A stretch of 64,000 nt of DNA from DASZIT01 sp963770635 (GCA_963770635.1 CAVYQI010000007.1:186001-250000), one strand, 5' to 3'. Shown: positions 31,986 to 41,429, numbered from the stretch's first letter. Translations and numbers: made by a program. Notes: a model not told the origin generated them from the sequence alone.

Positions 31986-33323
31986 TCAGACGTTGGAGAG
32001 ACGGCCCTGCAACTCGGCGACCAGCCCGTCGACCGGGACCCGGACCTGGTCGGTGGTGTCCCGGTCCCGCACGGTGACGGCGCCATCCTCGAGTGAGTCG
32101 AAATCGACGGTCACGCACCAGGGGGTGCCGACCTCGTCCTGGCGGCGATACCGCCTGCCGATTGCCTGGGTGACGTCGTAGTCGCACATGAAATGCGGCT
32201 GCAACGAACGGAGGACCTGGCGGGCCAGCGGCTCGAGGGTCTCCTTCTTGGAGAGGGGCAGCACCGCCACTTGGTAGGGAGCCAGCTTCGGATGGATCCG
32301 GAGCACGGTGCGCGGCTCCCCACCGATCACGTCCTCGTCGTAGGCGGCCAGGAGGAACGCCATCATCGTCCGGGTGGCCCCGGCCGCCGGCTCGATCACA
32401 TAGGGCGCATACCGCTCGTTGGTCGATGGATCGAAGTAGTCGAGCTTCTCCCCCGACGCGGCGGCGTGCGCCTTCAGGTCGAAGTCGGTGCGGTTGGCGA
32501 TCCCCTCGAGTTCATCCCACCCCCACGGGAAGAGGAACTCGACATCGGCGGTGGCCGCCGAATAGTGGGAGAGCTCGTCAGGATCGTGGTAGCGGAGGCG
32601 GAGCTTCTCCGCGGGCATGCCCAGCCCGAGGTACCAGTCGAACCGTTCGGCCAACCAGTACTCGAACCACTGCTGGGCGTCGGCCGGCGGGACGAAGAAC
32701 TCCATCTCCATCTGCTCGAACTCGCGGGTCCGGAACACGAAGTTCTGCGGGGTGATCTCGTTGCGGAACGACTTGCCCACCTGGGCAATGCCGAACGGCG
32801 GCTTCTTCCGGGTGGTCTGCAGCACGTTCACGAAGTTGGTGAACATCCCCTGGGCCGTCTCCGGCCGGAGGTAGGCGACCGCACCCTCGTCCTCGACCGG
32901 CCCGGCGTGGGTCTTGAACATCAGGTTGAACGGCCGGGCCTCGGTGAACTCGGTGGACCCGCAGTTGGGACACACCCCCTCGATCTTGTCCTGCCGCCAA
33001 CGCTGGCGGCACTTGCGGCAGTCCACCAATGGGTCGGTGAAGTTGGTCAGATGTCCGGAGGCCTCCCACACCGCCGGCGGGGAAAGGATGGCGGCGTCGA
33101 GTCCGACGATGTCGTCACGACGCTGGACCATGGCTTCCCACCAGGCATTCTTCACGTTCCGCAGCAGGTTGACCCCGAGCGGCCCGTAGTCGTAGGTCGA
33201 GCGGAACCCGCCGTAGATCTCCGCCGACTGGAAGATGAACCCGCGCCGCTTGCACAGGCCGACCATCTTCTCCATCAGATCGCCAGCCTCGGGCGTGTCA
33301 GTAGGGGGCTCCGGCTCAGGCAT
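31986..33323 (-). CDS. glyQS: Glycyl-tRNA synthetase, homodimeric type
   Basis: It charges tRNA-Gly with glycine. The 445-residue protein is the single-chain class II type common to actinobacteria. Visible features are the N-terminal KRRGFIFQSAEIYGG, zinc cysteines (CRKCRQRW and CPNCGS), motif 2 (SFRNEITPQNFVFRTREFEQ), motif 3 (GATRTMMAFLLAAYDED) and the anticodon-binding C-terminus (LAPYQVAVLPLSKKE). It is divergent from the repeat-NodB gene, with 81 bases between starts, so its promoter must lie in this short gap. Confidence 0.96.
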   Translation of the reverse strand: MPEPEPPTDTPEAGDLMEKMVGLCKRRGFIFQSAEIYGGFRSTYDYGPLGVNLLRNVKNAWWEAMVQRRDDIVGLDAAILSPPAVWEASGHLTNFTDPLVDCRKCRQRWRQDKIEGVCPNCGSTEFTEARPFNLMFKTHAGPVEDEGAVAYLRPETAQGMFTNFVNVLQTTRKKPPFGIAQVGKSFRNEITPQNFVFRTREFEQMEMEFFVPPADAQQWFEYWLAERFDWYLGLGMPAEKLRLRYHDPDELSHYSAATADVEFLFPWGWDELEGIANRTDFDLKAHAAASGEKLDYFDPSTNERYAPYVIEPAAGATRTMMAFLLAAYDEDVIGGEPRTVLRIHPKLAPYQVAVLPLSKKETLEPLARQVLRSLQPHFMCDYDVTQAIGRRYRRQDEVGTPWCVTVDFDSLEDGAVTVRDRDTTDQVRVPVDGLVAELQGRLSNV

Positions 33324-33404
33324 GGGAGAAGAGCGTATCGGACCGGCCGGGGATCACCGCCCGGCACCCGGGCGCCCGAGGTCGGGAATGGTTAGGGTGG
33401 CGCG

Positions 33405-34946
33405 GTGGGCGTTGGGGGACGACTCCGCATACGTGGCGCGCCGGTAATGGTGCTCGTGCTGGTCGCGCTGGTGATCACCCTGTCCCTGGGCTTCGCGTCA
33501 CCGTCATCGACTCTTGAGGCCGCGGCTACGAACCCGGCTGCCGGTCAACCGGTCGGTTTCGGGAACGCCGGCAACTATGGATCGGCGGCCGGCCAAACCC
33601 TGGCCGCCCCGGTGGTGGGGATGACCGCCACCCCGAGCGGACAGGGCTACTGGTTGGTGGGCACCGACGGCGGCATCTTCGCCTTCGGTGACGCCCAGTT
33701 CTGGGGCTCCACCGGGGGCCAGCGGTTGAACCGCCCGGTGGTGGGGATGGCTGCCACCCCCGACGGGAAGGGCTATTGGCTGGTGGCCTCCGACGGCGGC
33801 ATCTTCGCCTTCGGTGACGCCCAGTTCTTCGGCTCCACCGGCGGCATGGCCCTCAACAAACCGGTGGTGGGGATGGCTGCCACCCCCGACGGGAAGGGCT
33901 ATTGGCTGGTGGCCTCCGACGGCGGCATCTTCGCCTTCGGTGACGCCCAGTTCTTCGGCTCCACCGGCGGCATGGCCCTCAACAAACCGGTGGTGGGGAT
34001 GGCTGCCACCCCCGACGGGAAGGGCTATTGGCTGGTGGCCTCCGACGGCGGCATCTTCGCCTTCGGTGACGCCCAGTTCTTCGGCTCGATGGGCGGTACC
34101 CGGCTGCAGGCCCCAATGGTCGGCATCGCAGCAACCCCGAGCGGGCACGGCTACTGGCTGGCCGCCGCCGACGGTGGCATATTCACGTTCGGGGACGCAC
34201 CGTTCCTGGGATCGATCGGCGGTGCGTCGCTGGCCAATCCGATCGTGGCCATCGCCGCGGTCCCGGGCGGAGGCGGCTACTGGATCCTGCCCGGGGCGCC
34301 CCCGCCACCGATGGGCGGGCCGTCGGTGGCCGGGCTGATCATCTACAACCTGTCAAACCTTCCCGGGGGGATCTACCCGGTCGGGGACAAAGTCGCGGCG
34401 TTGACCTTCGACGACGGTCCGAATCCCGTCTATACGCCCCAGATGCTCCAGGTGCTGACCCAGTACCACGTGCCCGCCACCTTTCAGATCGTCGGATCGG
34501 AGGGCGCCCAGTACCCCGGGCTGCTCCAGCAGGAGGTGGCCGACGGGATGACCCTGACCAATCACACCTGGGACCACGTCGATTTGACCAGCCTCAGCCC
34601 GGCGGGGTTTGTGGCGGAGGTGGACCGGGACACCAACCTCATCCAATCGGTGACCGGGCAACAGGTGAAATGCGTCCGTCCCCCCTACGGCTACACCAAT
34701 GCTTCGGTGGTGGCGCAGTTGGCCCAACGCGGTCTTGGCGAGTTGTACTGGGACGTCGACCCGTCCGACTACCTGATGCCCGGAGCCGGCGTCATCGCCA
34801 GCCGGGTGCTCTCTGCCCTCCACCCGGGGGCCATCATCATCATGCATGACGGTGGGGGTGATCGGTCGCAGACCGTGGCCGCACTCCCCACCATCATCAG
34901 CGGCATCCAGGCGGCAGGCTACACGCTGGTGCCGGTGTGCAACTGA
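33405..34946 (+). CDS. Secreted polysaccharide deacetylase with 42-residue repeats
   Basis: The 513-residue protein has a signal peptide (VMVLVLVALVITLSLGFAS) and about six copies of the 42-residue repeat (GYWLVASDGGIFAFGDAQFF and GSTGGMALNKPVVGMAATPD; about residues 45-300). A NodB/CE4 domain follows: motif 1 ALTFDDGPNPVYTPQ, motif 2 LTNHTWDHVDL, motif 3 RPPYGYTNASV, and the C-terminal GAIIIMHDGGGDRSQT. All three metal and catalytic motifs are intact, so it should be an active de-N-acetylase or peptidoglycan deacetylase outside the cell. GTG 33405 keeps the Arg-rich n-region; ATG 33447 is an alternative. It is the third catalytic type carrying the repeat scaffold in this window. Confidence 0.94.
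   Translation: MGVGGRLRIRGAPVMVLVLVALVITLSLGFASPSSTLEAAATNPAAGQPVGFGNAGNYGSAAGQTLAAPVVGMTATPSGQGYWLVGTDGGIFAFGDAQFWGSTGGQRLNRPVVGMAATPDGKGYWLVASDGGIFAFGDAQFFGSTGGMALNKPVVGMAATPDGKGYWLVASDGGIFAFGDAQFFGSTGGMALNKPVVGMAATPDGKGYWLVASDGGIFAFGDAQFFGSMGGTRLQAPMVGIAATPSGHGYWLAAADGGIFTFGDAPFLGSIGGASLANPIVAIAAVPGGGGYWILPGAPPPPMGGPSVAGLIIYNLSNLPGGIYPVGDKVAALTFDDGPNPVYTPQMLQVLTQYHVPATFQIVGSEGAQYPGLLQQEVADGMTLTNHTWDHVDLTSLSPAGFVAEVDRDTNLIQSVTGQQVKCVRPPYGYTNASVVAQLAQRGLGELYWDVDPSDYLMPGAGVIASRVLSALHPGAIIIMHDGGGDRSQTVAALPTIISGIQAAGYTLVPVCN
33735..34090 (+). repeat. Near-identical 126-bp tandem repeats
   Basis: Within the repeat-NodB gene, units starting at 33735, 33861 and 33987 are spaced exactly 126 bases apart and appear identical at DNA level over most of their length (start CCGGTGGTGGGGATGGCTGC). 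Each encodes one 42-residue protein repeat. DNA identity, and not just protein similarity, implies recent unit duplication or ongoing homogenisation, so copy number may vary between strains. Confidence 0.93.
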
Positions 34947-34949
34947 CGA

Positions 34950-36050
34950 TCAGCCGCTGACCTCGGATACCAGTCGGGTGGTGACGGCGTTGGCCAACAG
35001 CCGGCCTCTCACCGTCAGCACCGCCCGGCCGTCGACCCGGTCGACCAGGCCCTCGAAGTCCGGATCATCGGGCAAGGAATCGGCGGGCACCCCGTACCGG
35101 GTACGCAGGCCGAGAGCCAACGATTCGAACCGACGTTGCTCGGAGGTGAGCAACTCCTCCCCGGCGGTGGCACTCCTTCCCGCCCCGATCTCCTTCACGA
35201 AACGATCGGGCGTGCGCACGTTCCACCACCGGCGCCCGTCCCGGTGGGAGTGGGCGGCGGATCCGATGCCCCGGTACTCGCCCTGGTCCCAGTACAGGCG
35301 GTTGTGGCGGCAGGCATGACCCGGCAGGGACCAATTGGAGATCTCCTCCCACTGGTAGCCCGCCTCGGCGAGCATCTGGTCGGCCATCTCGTAGCGGCGG
35401 GCCTGCACATCATCGTCGGGATATCGGTCGGGGTGAGCCGCCAATGGGGTGCCGGGCTCGACGGTCAGCAGGTAGGCGCTGATGTGGGGCGGAGGCCACG
35501 CCAGGCCCAGCAGGTCGTGCAGGCTCTGCTCCCAGTCATCGTCGGTCTCCCCCGCCCCGCCGACGATCAGGTCCATCCCCCAGGAGACGAAGCCCGCCCC
35601 GGCCACCGCCTCGGCTGCCTTGGCCACCGCGTCGCTTCCGTGGCGTCGACCCAGACCGTTGAGCACATGGGCAACCGTCGACTGGACGCCGAGCGAGATC
35701 CGGGTGACGCCGGCCTGGCGGTAGGCCGCCAGCCGGTCGGGCTCGGCATCCTCCGGATTGCACTCCACCGTCACCTCGACGTCGGCCGAACGGGGGATGG
35801 CGTCGAGGATCGAGACCAGCAGGTCGGCATCCAGCCGAGACGGCGTCCCGCCCCCGAAGAACACCGAGGTGGCCGGTGGCATCCCCTCGGTGGTGACCGC
35901 CCGTTCGACTTCGGTGATGCACGCCGCCGAGTAAGCCTCCATCAGGTGGTCCCGGTCCGTGTAGGTGGCAAAGGCGCAGTAGTCGCAGCGGGATCGGCAG
36001 AACGGGATGTGGACGTAGACCCCGAACGGCGTCGCCGGCGCCGGGCTCAC
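34950..36050 (-). CDS. hemW: HemW-like radical SAM protein
   Basis: HemW proteins, formerly annotated as oxygen-independent coproporphyrinogen oxidases, bind heme and a 4Fe-4S cluster. The radical SAM motif CxxxCxxC is CRSRCDYC (in VYVHIPFCRSRCDYCAF). SAM-binding elements follow (SVFFGGGTPSRLDADLL; VTVECNPEDAEPDRL), then ISLGVQS and MDLIVGGAGETDDDW. The C-terminal HemN domain includes EEISNWSLPGHACRHN. The cysteine spacing plus absence of the extra N-terminal residues of HemN favour HemW, a heme chaperone. The GTG at 36050 overlaps the recO stop (GTGA), so it belongs to the uppS-recO operon. Confidence 0.92.
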   Translation of the reverse strand: MSPAPATPFGVYVHIPFCRSRCDYCAFATYTDRDHLMEAYSAACITEVERAVTTEGMPPATSVFFGGGTPSRLDADLLVSILDAIPRSADVEVTVECNPEDAEPDRLAAYRQAGVTRISLGVQSTVAHVLNGLGRRHGSDAVAKAAEAVAGAGFVSWGMDLIVGGAGETDDDWEQSLHDLLGLAWPPPHISAYLLTVEPGTPLAAHPDRYPDDDVQARRYEMADQMLAEAGYQWEEISNWSLPGHACRHNRLYWDQGEYRGIGSAAHSHRDGRRWWNVRTPDRFVKEIGAGRSATAGEELLTSEQRRFESLALGLRTRYGVPADSLPDDPDFEGLVDRVDGRAVLTVRGRLLANAVTTRLVSEVSG

Positions 36051-36772
36051 GACGCCGGGCCCGACCGCACCGATCGGAGCCGCCGATCGAGGTGCACCTC
36101 CATGGCCTCGGTGGCCAGCACCCCAACCTCGTCGGTGATCGCCGACCGGGGCTCGGCCAGCACCCCGGCCAACCCCCCACCCAGGACCCGCTTCAGCAAG
36201 ACCAGGCCGTCGGCCGACAGGGGACGCCCCCGCCGGCAGTTCCGGCACAACACCCCGCCCTCGACCAGATCGAAGGCCACCAGCTGGGTGACATCCTCCA
36301 CCCCGCACGAGGCGCAGGCATCGAGCATGGGCTCGGTGCCCTCGAGGGCCAGGACCTTGAGGAAGAAGGCCGGGGCGACCATGGCCGAATCCCGTTCCGC
36401 CAGGGCCGAGAGCGCCCCCACCAACATGGTGTACAGCCGCGGGTTGGCGTGACGCTCCTGCCCCACCTGGTCCACCACCTCGAGCATGGACATGGCCGAC
36501 GCCATCCGGTCGAGGTCCTCCCGCACTGGACGGAAGGTGTCGATGACCTCGACCTGGTTCACGATGTCGAGGTCGCCGCGGCCCTGCCAACCGAGGAGGG
36601 CCACGTGGCTGAACGGTTCGAGACGGGACCCGAATTTAGAGGTGGTGCGCCGAACCCCCTTGGCCACCGCCCGCACCTTGCCGTTCTGCTCGGTCATCAG
36701 GGTGACGATCCGATCGGCCTCCCCGAGACGAATGGTGCGGAGCACCACCCCGTGATCGTGGAAGAGGGTCAT
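36047..36772 (-). CDS. recO: DNA repair protein RecO
   Basis: RecO works with RecF and RecR to load RecA on SSB-coated single-stranded DNA. The 241-residue protein begins with the OB-fold (HDHGVVLRTIRLGEADRIV, KVRAVAKGVRRTTSKFGSRL). The C-terminal domain has zinc cysteines CASC and CRNC. The ATG at 36772 is the usual N-terminus and overlaps the stop of the small membrane-protein gene by ATGA. Its own stop overlaps the hemW start. Confidence 0.93.
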   Translation of the reverse strand: MTLFHDHGVVLRTIRLGEADRIVTLMTEQNGKVRAVAKGVRRTTSKFGSRLEPFSHVALLGWQGRGDLDIVNQVEVIDTFRPVREDLDRMASAMSMLEVVDQVGQERHANPRLYTMLVGALSALAERDSAMVAPAFFLKVLALEGTEPMLDACASCGVEDVTQLVAFDLVEGGVLCRNCRRGRPLSADGLVLLKRVLGGGLAGVLAEPRSAITDEVGVLATEAMEVHLDRRLRSVRSGPAS

Positions 36773-37152
36773 CCCGGGCCGGCGGAGCCCCCGCCATTCG
36801 GGCGGGGCTGCCGGTCGGTGTCCGACGTCTCTCCCGACCGGCCGTTCACCACCGGGCCACCGGAAGCCGGCGGCACCATGCCCCGATCGGTGGGGCGGAT
36901 CGGCCGGGCCGGGGGCCGGGGCCGACGCGGGCCGCCGAGCAGGCTGTTGGCCCCGATCAAGCCGACCAGGACGGGCGGGATGACCACGAACGGGAGGATG
37001 GCGCTGAACCCGGCGACCAGCATGATCAGCATCCCGGCATATAGCACCACCCCACCGGCGATCCCGATGCCGATCCACAGCCCCCCGGCGTCGCCGCGGT
37101 GACGGAGGTCTCCGATCGGCTGGACTCCATCGGCGGCCTGCCGACGCTTCAT
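36769..37152 (-). CDS. Small two-helix membrane protein in the uppS-recO operon
   Basis: A 127-residue protein from ATG 37152. Two adjacent hydrophobic helices are visible (WIGIGIAGGVVLYAGMLIM and ILPFVVIPPVLVGLIGA), with a basic, Pro-rich C-terminus that is probably disordered. It overlaps uppS upstream and recO downstream by four bases each. No family was recognised. Position suggests an envelope role connected to lipid carrier synthesis, but nothing in the sequence shows this. Confidence 0.75.
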   Translation of the reverse strand: MKRRQAADGVQPIGDLRHRGDAGGLWIGIGIAGGVVLYAGMLIMLVAGFSAILPFVVIPPVLVGLIGANSLLGGPRRPRPPARPIRPTDRGMVPPASGGPVVNGRSGETSDTDRQPRPNGGGSAGPG

Positions 37153-37925
37153 CTTCCCGCCACCCCGCCGTAGGTTCGTTGCCGCCGCTGGTACTCCTGG
37201 ATGGCCTCGAAGAGGTGGTGGCGTCGGAAGTCGGGCCACAGCACACTGGTGAAGACGAGCTCGCTGTAGGCCAGCTGCCACAACAGAAAATTGGAGATCC
37301 GGTGCTCGCCGGAGGTGCGGATCATCAGATCCGGATCCGGTTGGTCGGGGTAGTAGAGGCGAGAGCGGATGGCCTTCTCGCTGACCTTGTCGGCCGGGAC
37401 CCCGTCGGCCACCAACTTGGTGACGGCGTCGACGATCTCGGCCCGCCCCCCGTAGTTGAACGCCATGGTCAAGGTCGACCGCCGGTTGCCCGCGGTGAGC
37501 TCGACCGACTCGTCCATCCGGCGCAGTACCCGTTTGGGCACCCGCCAGTCGCGCCGTCCGGCAAAGCGGATGCGAACGCCCTTCTCGTTGAGCTCATCCC
37601 GCCGGCGGGCCAGCAGGCTCTCGTTGAAGCCCATCAGGTAGCGGACCTCGTCGGCCGGGCGACGCCAGTTCTCGGTGGAGAAGGCGTACATGGTGATCCA
37701 GGGGATGCCGAGATCGAGGGCGCCCTCGACCGCGTCGAGCAGGGCTGCCTCCCCGGCGGCATGGCCCTCGGTGCGGGGCAGTCCCCGACGGCTGGCCCAA
37801 CGACCGTTCCCATCCATCACACAGGCCACATGAACGGGGATGGGACCATCGGCGACATCCGACGCCACCAGTGGTGTCGACGCGGTGCTGGAGGCGCCAT
37901 CAGCGCCCGAGGGGTCCCGTTCCAC
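37149..37925 (-). CDS. uppS: Undecaprenyl (polyprenyl) diphosphate synthase
   Basis: The cis-prenyltransferase makes the C50/C55 lipid carrier used for peptidoglycan and polysaccharide synthesis. The 258-residue protein has the P-loop-like start HVACVMDGNGRWASRRGLPR with the catalytic Asp, FSTENWRRPADEV, TMAFNYGGRAEI, and the C-terminal PDLMIRTSGEHRISNFLLWQ and SELVFTSVLWPDF. All family motifs are intact. The first 30 residues are an acidic extension. It starts the minus-strand operon uppS-membrane protein-recO-hemW. Its product would also serve the surface glycan systems of this genome. Confidence 0.96.
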   Translation of the reverse strand: MERDPSGADGASSTASTPLVASDVADGPIPVHVACVMDGNGRWASRRGLPRTEGHAAGEAALLDAVEGALDLGIPWITMYAFSTENWRRPADEVRYLMGFNESLLARRRDELNEKGVRIRFAGRRDWRVPKRVLRRMDESVELTAGNRRSTLTMAFNYGGRAEIVDAVTKLVADGVPADKVSEKAIRSRLYYPDQPDPDLMIRTSGEHRISNFLLWQLAYSELVFTSVLWPDFRRHHLFEAIQEYQRRQRTYGGVAGR

Positions 37926-38028
37926 GCTGCGAACTTATCCCCTCCACTGCGGCGCCCGTAACCGCCGACCAGGCCGTCGGCGGGGTCCCCACCTTGAGCG
38001 ACGCGGCGATGGGCACTAGACCCTCTCC

Positions 38029-38787
38029 ATGTCCCCGTGGGCCGCCCTGGCAATATTCGCGGCCGGATTAGCCGCCGGGACGATCAACACCATCGTCGGG
38101 TCCGGTTCGCTGGTCACCTTTCCCACCCTGTTGGCCCTCGGGTACCCACCGTTGCTTTCCAACGTGTCGAACAACGTGGGGTTGGTGCCCGGAACCGTCA
38201 GCGGAGCCTTCGCCTACCGACGCGAGCTGACCGGTCAGCGATCGAGGGTGCTCCGGCTGGGCACCGCGTCGCTGTTGGGCGGGGTGGCCGGCGCCGCCCT
38301 GCTCCTCGGGCTCCCCGGCACGGTGTTCCGCTCGGCGGTGCCGGCCCTCATCCTGGTGGCCGCCATCTTGATGGCGCTCCAACCCCGGCTGTCGAAGATC
38401 CTCGAAGCCCGGGGCGACCGGAGGCTGCACGGCGGCCTCGGCCTGTTCCTCGGGGTGTTCTTGACCGGGGTCTACGGCGGCTACTTCGGGGCGGCCCAGG
38501 GGGTGATCCTCATCGCCCTCCTGGCCATTTTCGTCCATGACGACCTGCAGCGGCTGAACGGCACCAAAAACGTGCTGGCCATGGTGGTCAACACCGCGGC
38601 CAGCGTCCTGTTCATCATCTTTTCGACCCTGTCTTGGTCGGTGGTCGGCCTGATCGCCGCCGGGTCCGTCGTCGGCGGGCAGCTGGGCGCCCGGATCGGG
38701 CGGCGGCTGCCGGCCGCGGTGCTGCGTTGGGTCATCGTGACCGTCGGAGTGGTGGTGGCCTGCATCCTGTTCGCGGAGTGGTACTGA
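38029..38787 (+). CDS. TauE/SafE-family membrane permease
   Basis: The 252-residue protein has about eight helices in two repeats. Each repeat carries a family motif, here GTINTIVGSGSLVTFPTLLA and the second GVYGGYFGAAQGVILIALLA. The family exports or imports sulfite, sulfoacetate and other anions; the substrate cannot be told. It is divergent from uppS and separated by 64 bases from the helicase gene that follows. Confidence 0.92.
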   Translation: MSPWAALAIFAAGLAAGTINTIVGSGSLVTFPTLLALGYPPLLSNVSNNVGLVPGTVSGAFAYRRELTGQRSRVLRLGTASLLGGVAGAALLLGLPGTVFRSAVPALILVAAILMALQPRLSKILEARGDRRLHGGLGLFLGVFLTGVYGGYFGAAQGVILIALLAIFVHDDLQRLNGTKNVLAMVVNTAASVLFIIFSTLSWSVVGLIAAGSVVGGQLGARIGRRLPAAVLRWVIVTVGVVVACILFAEWY

Positions 38788-38851
38788 GCTCGGCCCCGAC
38801 CGCGGCCATGGCCCCATTTCGGCCGGACAGGCCCCCGGGTAGGGTCAGTCA

Positions 38852-40903
38852 ATGGCCGACGAGGTAAGGGAGGCAGTTGCCCGGGTGGCCGGTTCGCTGC
38901 CCGGGGGCGGCGAGACCCGCGAAGGCCAGATGGAGATGGCCGGGGCGGTTGGACGGGCCCTCGGCTCCGGGCGCCACCTGGTGGTGCAGGCCGGAACCGG
39001 CACCGGAAAGTCACTTGCCTACCTGGTCCCGGCCGCCCTCTCCGGCCAGCGGGTGGTGGTGGCCACCGCCACCAAGGCGCTGCAGGACCAGCTGGCCGGC
39101 AAGGACTTGCCCATGGTGGCGGCGGCGGTCGATGCCGGTCTGACCTTCGCGGTGCTCAAGGGTCGGAGCAACTACCTGTGCCGGCAGCGGGCTTCCGAGG
39201 TGGGTGGCCAGGGGCAGCGGCTCGATCTCAACGATGCGGCCGTCGATCCCCCCGACGCCGACGACACCCTGATCCCGGCCCGGGAGGAGGGGATCCCGGA
39301 TACCGGCCGGCTCGCTGAGCAGGTACGCCGCCTGCTCCGGTGGGGACAGGACTCCCCCACCGGGGACCGGGCCGAACTCGACTTCGAGCCCCATTTCCGG
39401 GCCTGGGCCATGGTGTCGACCACCGCCCGCGAGTGCCCGGGGGCGTTCCGGTGCCCGTCCGGGCAGGACTGCTTTGCCGAGCACGCCCGCAACCGGGCCG
39501 CGGAGGCCGACGTGGTGGTGGTCAACACCCACCTCTACGGGGCCCACCTGGCCAGCGGCGGGGCGGTGCTGCCTCCCCACGACATCGCCGTCTTCGACGA
39601 AGCCCACGAAGTCGAGGAGGTGATGACCGACAGCCTCGGGGTGGAGATCGGCCCCGGGCGGTTTCGGGCCCTGGCCACCGGCGCCCGCGGGGTGGTGCCT
39701 ACCGAGATGGCCGGTTCCGACGATGCCGTCGGCCAGGTGGCCGAGGTGGCCGACCACTTCCAACGGGTGCTCCGCCCGCTGGCCGGCACCCGGGTTCCCC
39801 AGTCCTCGCTGGTCGGCACGGAGGAGGGCATCGAACCGGGCGCCAACGTCCCGGCCGACGGACCCGGGCTCAGTGCGGTGGTCGCCCTCGCCACCGGACG
39901 GGTCGCCCGCCTGGTCGGCCTCGTCCGCCAGGCGGAGCGAGAGGGTGCGGACGACGAGTCGGCGGCGGAACGAACCCGGCGGGATCGCATCCTGCTGGCG
40001 GCCGGGCATCTGGCCAGCGACCTGGCCAAGCTCGCCGCGCTCGGCGACGACGAGGTGGCGTGGGTGGACGGAGGTTCCCGCTCGCCGAGCCTGCGAGTCT
40101 CCCCCATCGACGTCGGGCCGCTGCTCACCGAGCACCTGTGGAGTGCGGTCACCGGGGTCCTCACGTCGGCGACGGTGCCTCTCGGGCTGGTCGACCGGTT
40201 GGGCCTCCCCGGGGACGCCACGGACGAGATGGATGTGGGAAGCCCGTTCGACTATCCCCACCACGCCATGCTGTACGTGGCCAAGTCCATCCCCGATCGT
40301 CGGCGACCGGAGTCGGAACCGGCCATCCACGATGAGCTCGACGCCCTCATCACCGCGGCGGGAGGCCGGACCCTGGCCCTGTTCACCAGTTGGCGGGCGA
40401 TGAACGCGGCGGTGGAAATCCTCCGGGAGCGGCTCCCGTTCCGGGTCCTGGCCCAGTCCGACCTGCCCAAGCCGGCGCTCATCGAAGCCTTCCGGGCGGA
40501 CGAGTCGACCTGTCTGTTCGCCACCCTCGGATTCTGGCAAGGGGTGGACATACCGGGGCCCACCCTCAGCCTGGTGACCATCGACCGGATCCCATTTCCC
40601 CGACCCGATGACCCGGTGCTCCAGGCCCGCCGGGACCGGGCGGGGGCGGGGGCCTTCAACGCCGTCGATCTGCCCCGGGCCGGGACGTTGCTGGCCCAGG
40701 GGGCCGGCCGATTGATCCGGTCCGCGGAGGACAGGGGAGTGGTGGCCGTGCTCGACAGCCGGTTGGCGACGGCCAGCTACCGGGGGGCGTTGCTGGCCCG
40801 GGTTCCTCCGATGAAGCGCACCCTCGACCGGGTCGAGGTCGAGGCCTTCCTGGAGAGGGCGCGGGCCGACGCGTCGGTGGCCGCGGCCGTCAGGCCCGGG
40901 TGA
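38852..40903 (+). CDS. ATP-dependent DNA helicase, DinG/XPD type
   Basis: The 683-residue superfamily-2 helicase has a Q-motif-like start, Walker A GTGTGKSLAYLVPAAL, motif Ia ATKALQDQLAGKDLP, four Fe-S cluster cysteines (SNYLC, then ECPGAFRCPSGQDC), DEAH motif VFDEAHEVEEV and C-terminal motifs LFATLGFWQGVDIPG and GAGRLIRSAEDRGVV. This is the pattern of DinG/YoaA-type enzymes that unwind structured DNA and repair intermediates. The protein lacks an exonuclease domain. Its 3' end overlaps the convergent YceI gene by 14 bases. Confidence 0.94.
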   Translation: MADEVREAVARVAGSLPGGGETREGQMEMAGAVGRALGSGRHLVVQAGTGTGKSLAYLVPAALSGQRVVVATATKALQDQLAGKDLPMVAAAVDAGLTFAVLKGRSNYLCRQRASEVGGQGQRLDLNDAAVDPPDADDTLIPAREEGIPDTGRLAEQVRRLLRWGQDSPTGDRAELDFEPHFRAWAMVSTTARECPGAFRCPSGQDCFAEHARNRAAEADVVVVNTHLYGAHLASGGAVLPPHDIAVFDEAHEVEEVMTDSLGVEIGPGRFRALATGARGVVPTEMAGSDDAVGQVAEVADHFQRVLRPLAGTRVPQSSLVGTEEGIEPGANVPADGPGLSAVVALATGRVARLVGLVRQAEREGADDESAAERTRRDRILLAAGHLASDLAKLAALGDDEVAWVDGGSRSPSLRVSPIDVGPLLTEHLWSAVTGVLTSATVPLGLVDRLGLPGDATDEMDVGSPFDYPHHAMLYVAKSIPDRRRPESEPAIHDELDALITAAGGRTLALFTSWRAMNAAVEILRERLPFRVLAQSDLPKPALIEAFRADESTCLFATLGFWQGVDIPGPTLSLVTIDRIPFPRPDDPVLQARRDRAGAGAFNAVDLPRAGTLLAQGAGRLIRSAEDRGVVAVLDSRLATASYRGALLARVPPMKRTLDRVEVEAFLERARADASVAAAVRPG

Positions 40904-41429
40904 ATCGGGCCTGGATGTCGACCCCGGTATCCATGTTGGTCATCCCCATCCTGGTCCAGGCGACACCCCACTGGGACCGGTCGATGACCAACGAAGCGGT
41001 CAAGGTGGCACCCGTCTCATCGAGGTCGGCCACGGTGGCTTCCCACGAATAGGGGTGGGACTGTCCGGCGATGGTCAGCTCGCCGGAGATGTACAGCCGA
41101 TCGTCGTCCTTCACCGAAACATCGGTGGCCAAAAACGTGATGTGGTTGTTGGTGGCGGCATCGAAGAAGTCGCTCGACTTGAGATGGGTGTCCCGCTTGG
41201 CTTTGCCGGTGTCGACGGAGGCGACCTCGATATCCAGTCGCCCGGTGATCGCGCCGATCGGGTCGACGGTGGCTTCGCCCTGCGCCCGGGTGAAGCGACC
41301 TTTGACCTTGACCAGGCCCCAGAGGCTGGTCGACCGGAACGCCACCTTCGTCCGTTCCGGGGCCAGGACCCATCTGCCGGCGAGAGACCCGTCTTTCAGT
41401 CGGTCGGTCAGGTTCGCGGTGGCTGCCAC
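40890..41429 (-). CDS. YceI-family lipid-binding protein
   Basis: A 179-residue protein of the YceI lipocalin-like family, which binds isoprenoid or other hydrophobic molecules. Family pattern: WVLAPERTKVAFRSTSLWGL, VKGRFTRAQGEA, DTHLKSSDFFDAATNNHITF, and the end DIQARFTRA. It has no signal peptide, so it is cytoplasmic as in many actinobacteria. Convergent overlap with the helicase gene. Ligand unknown. Confidence 0.92.
   Translation of the reverse strand: MAATANLTDRLKDGSLAGRWVLAPERTKVAFRSTSLWGLVKVKGRFTRAQGEATVDPIGAITGRLDIEVASVDTGKAKRDTHLKSSDFFDAATNNHITFLATDVSVKDDDRLYISGELTIAGQSHPYSWEATVADLDETGATLTASLVIDRSQWGVAWTRMGMTNMDTGVDIQARFTRA

Noticed and set aside
29299..32181. A 960-codon open frame antisense to ppdK
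   Set aside because: High-GC genes often leave an open antisense frame; its composition is His/Gly/Arg-rich without motifs, while ppdK on the other strand is complete.
33735..34090. Regular repeats considered as a CRISPR array
   Set aside because: The units are 126 bases with no variable spacers and encode in-frame protein repeats.
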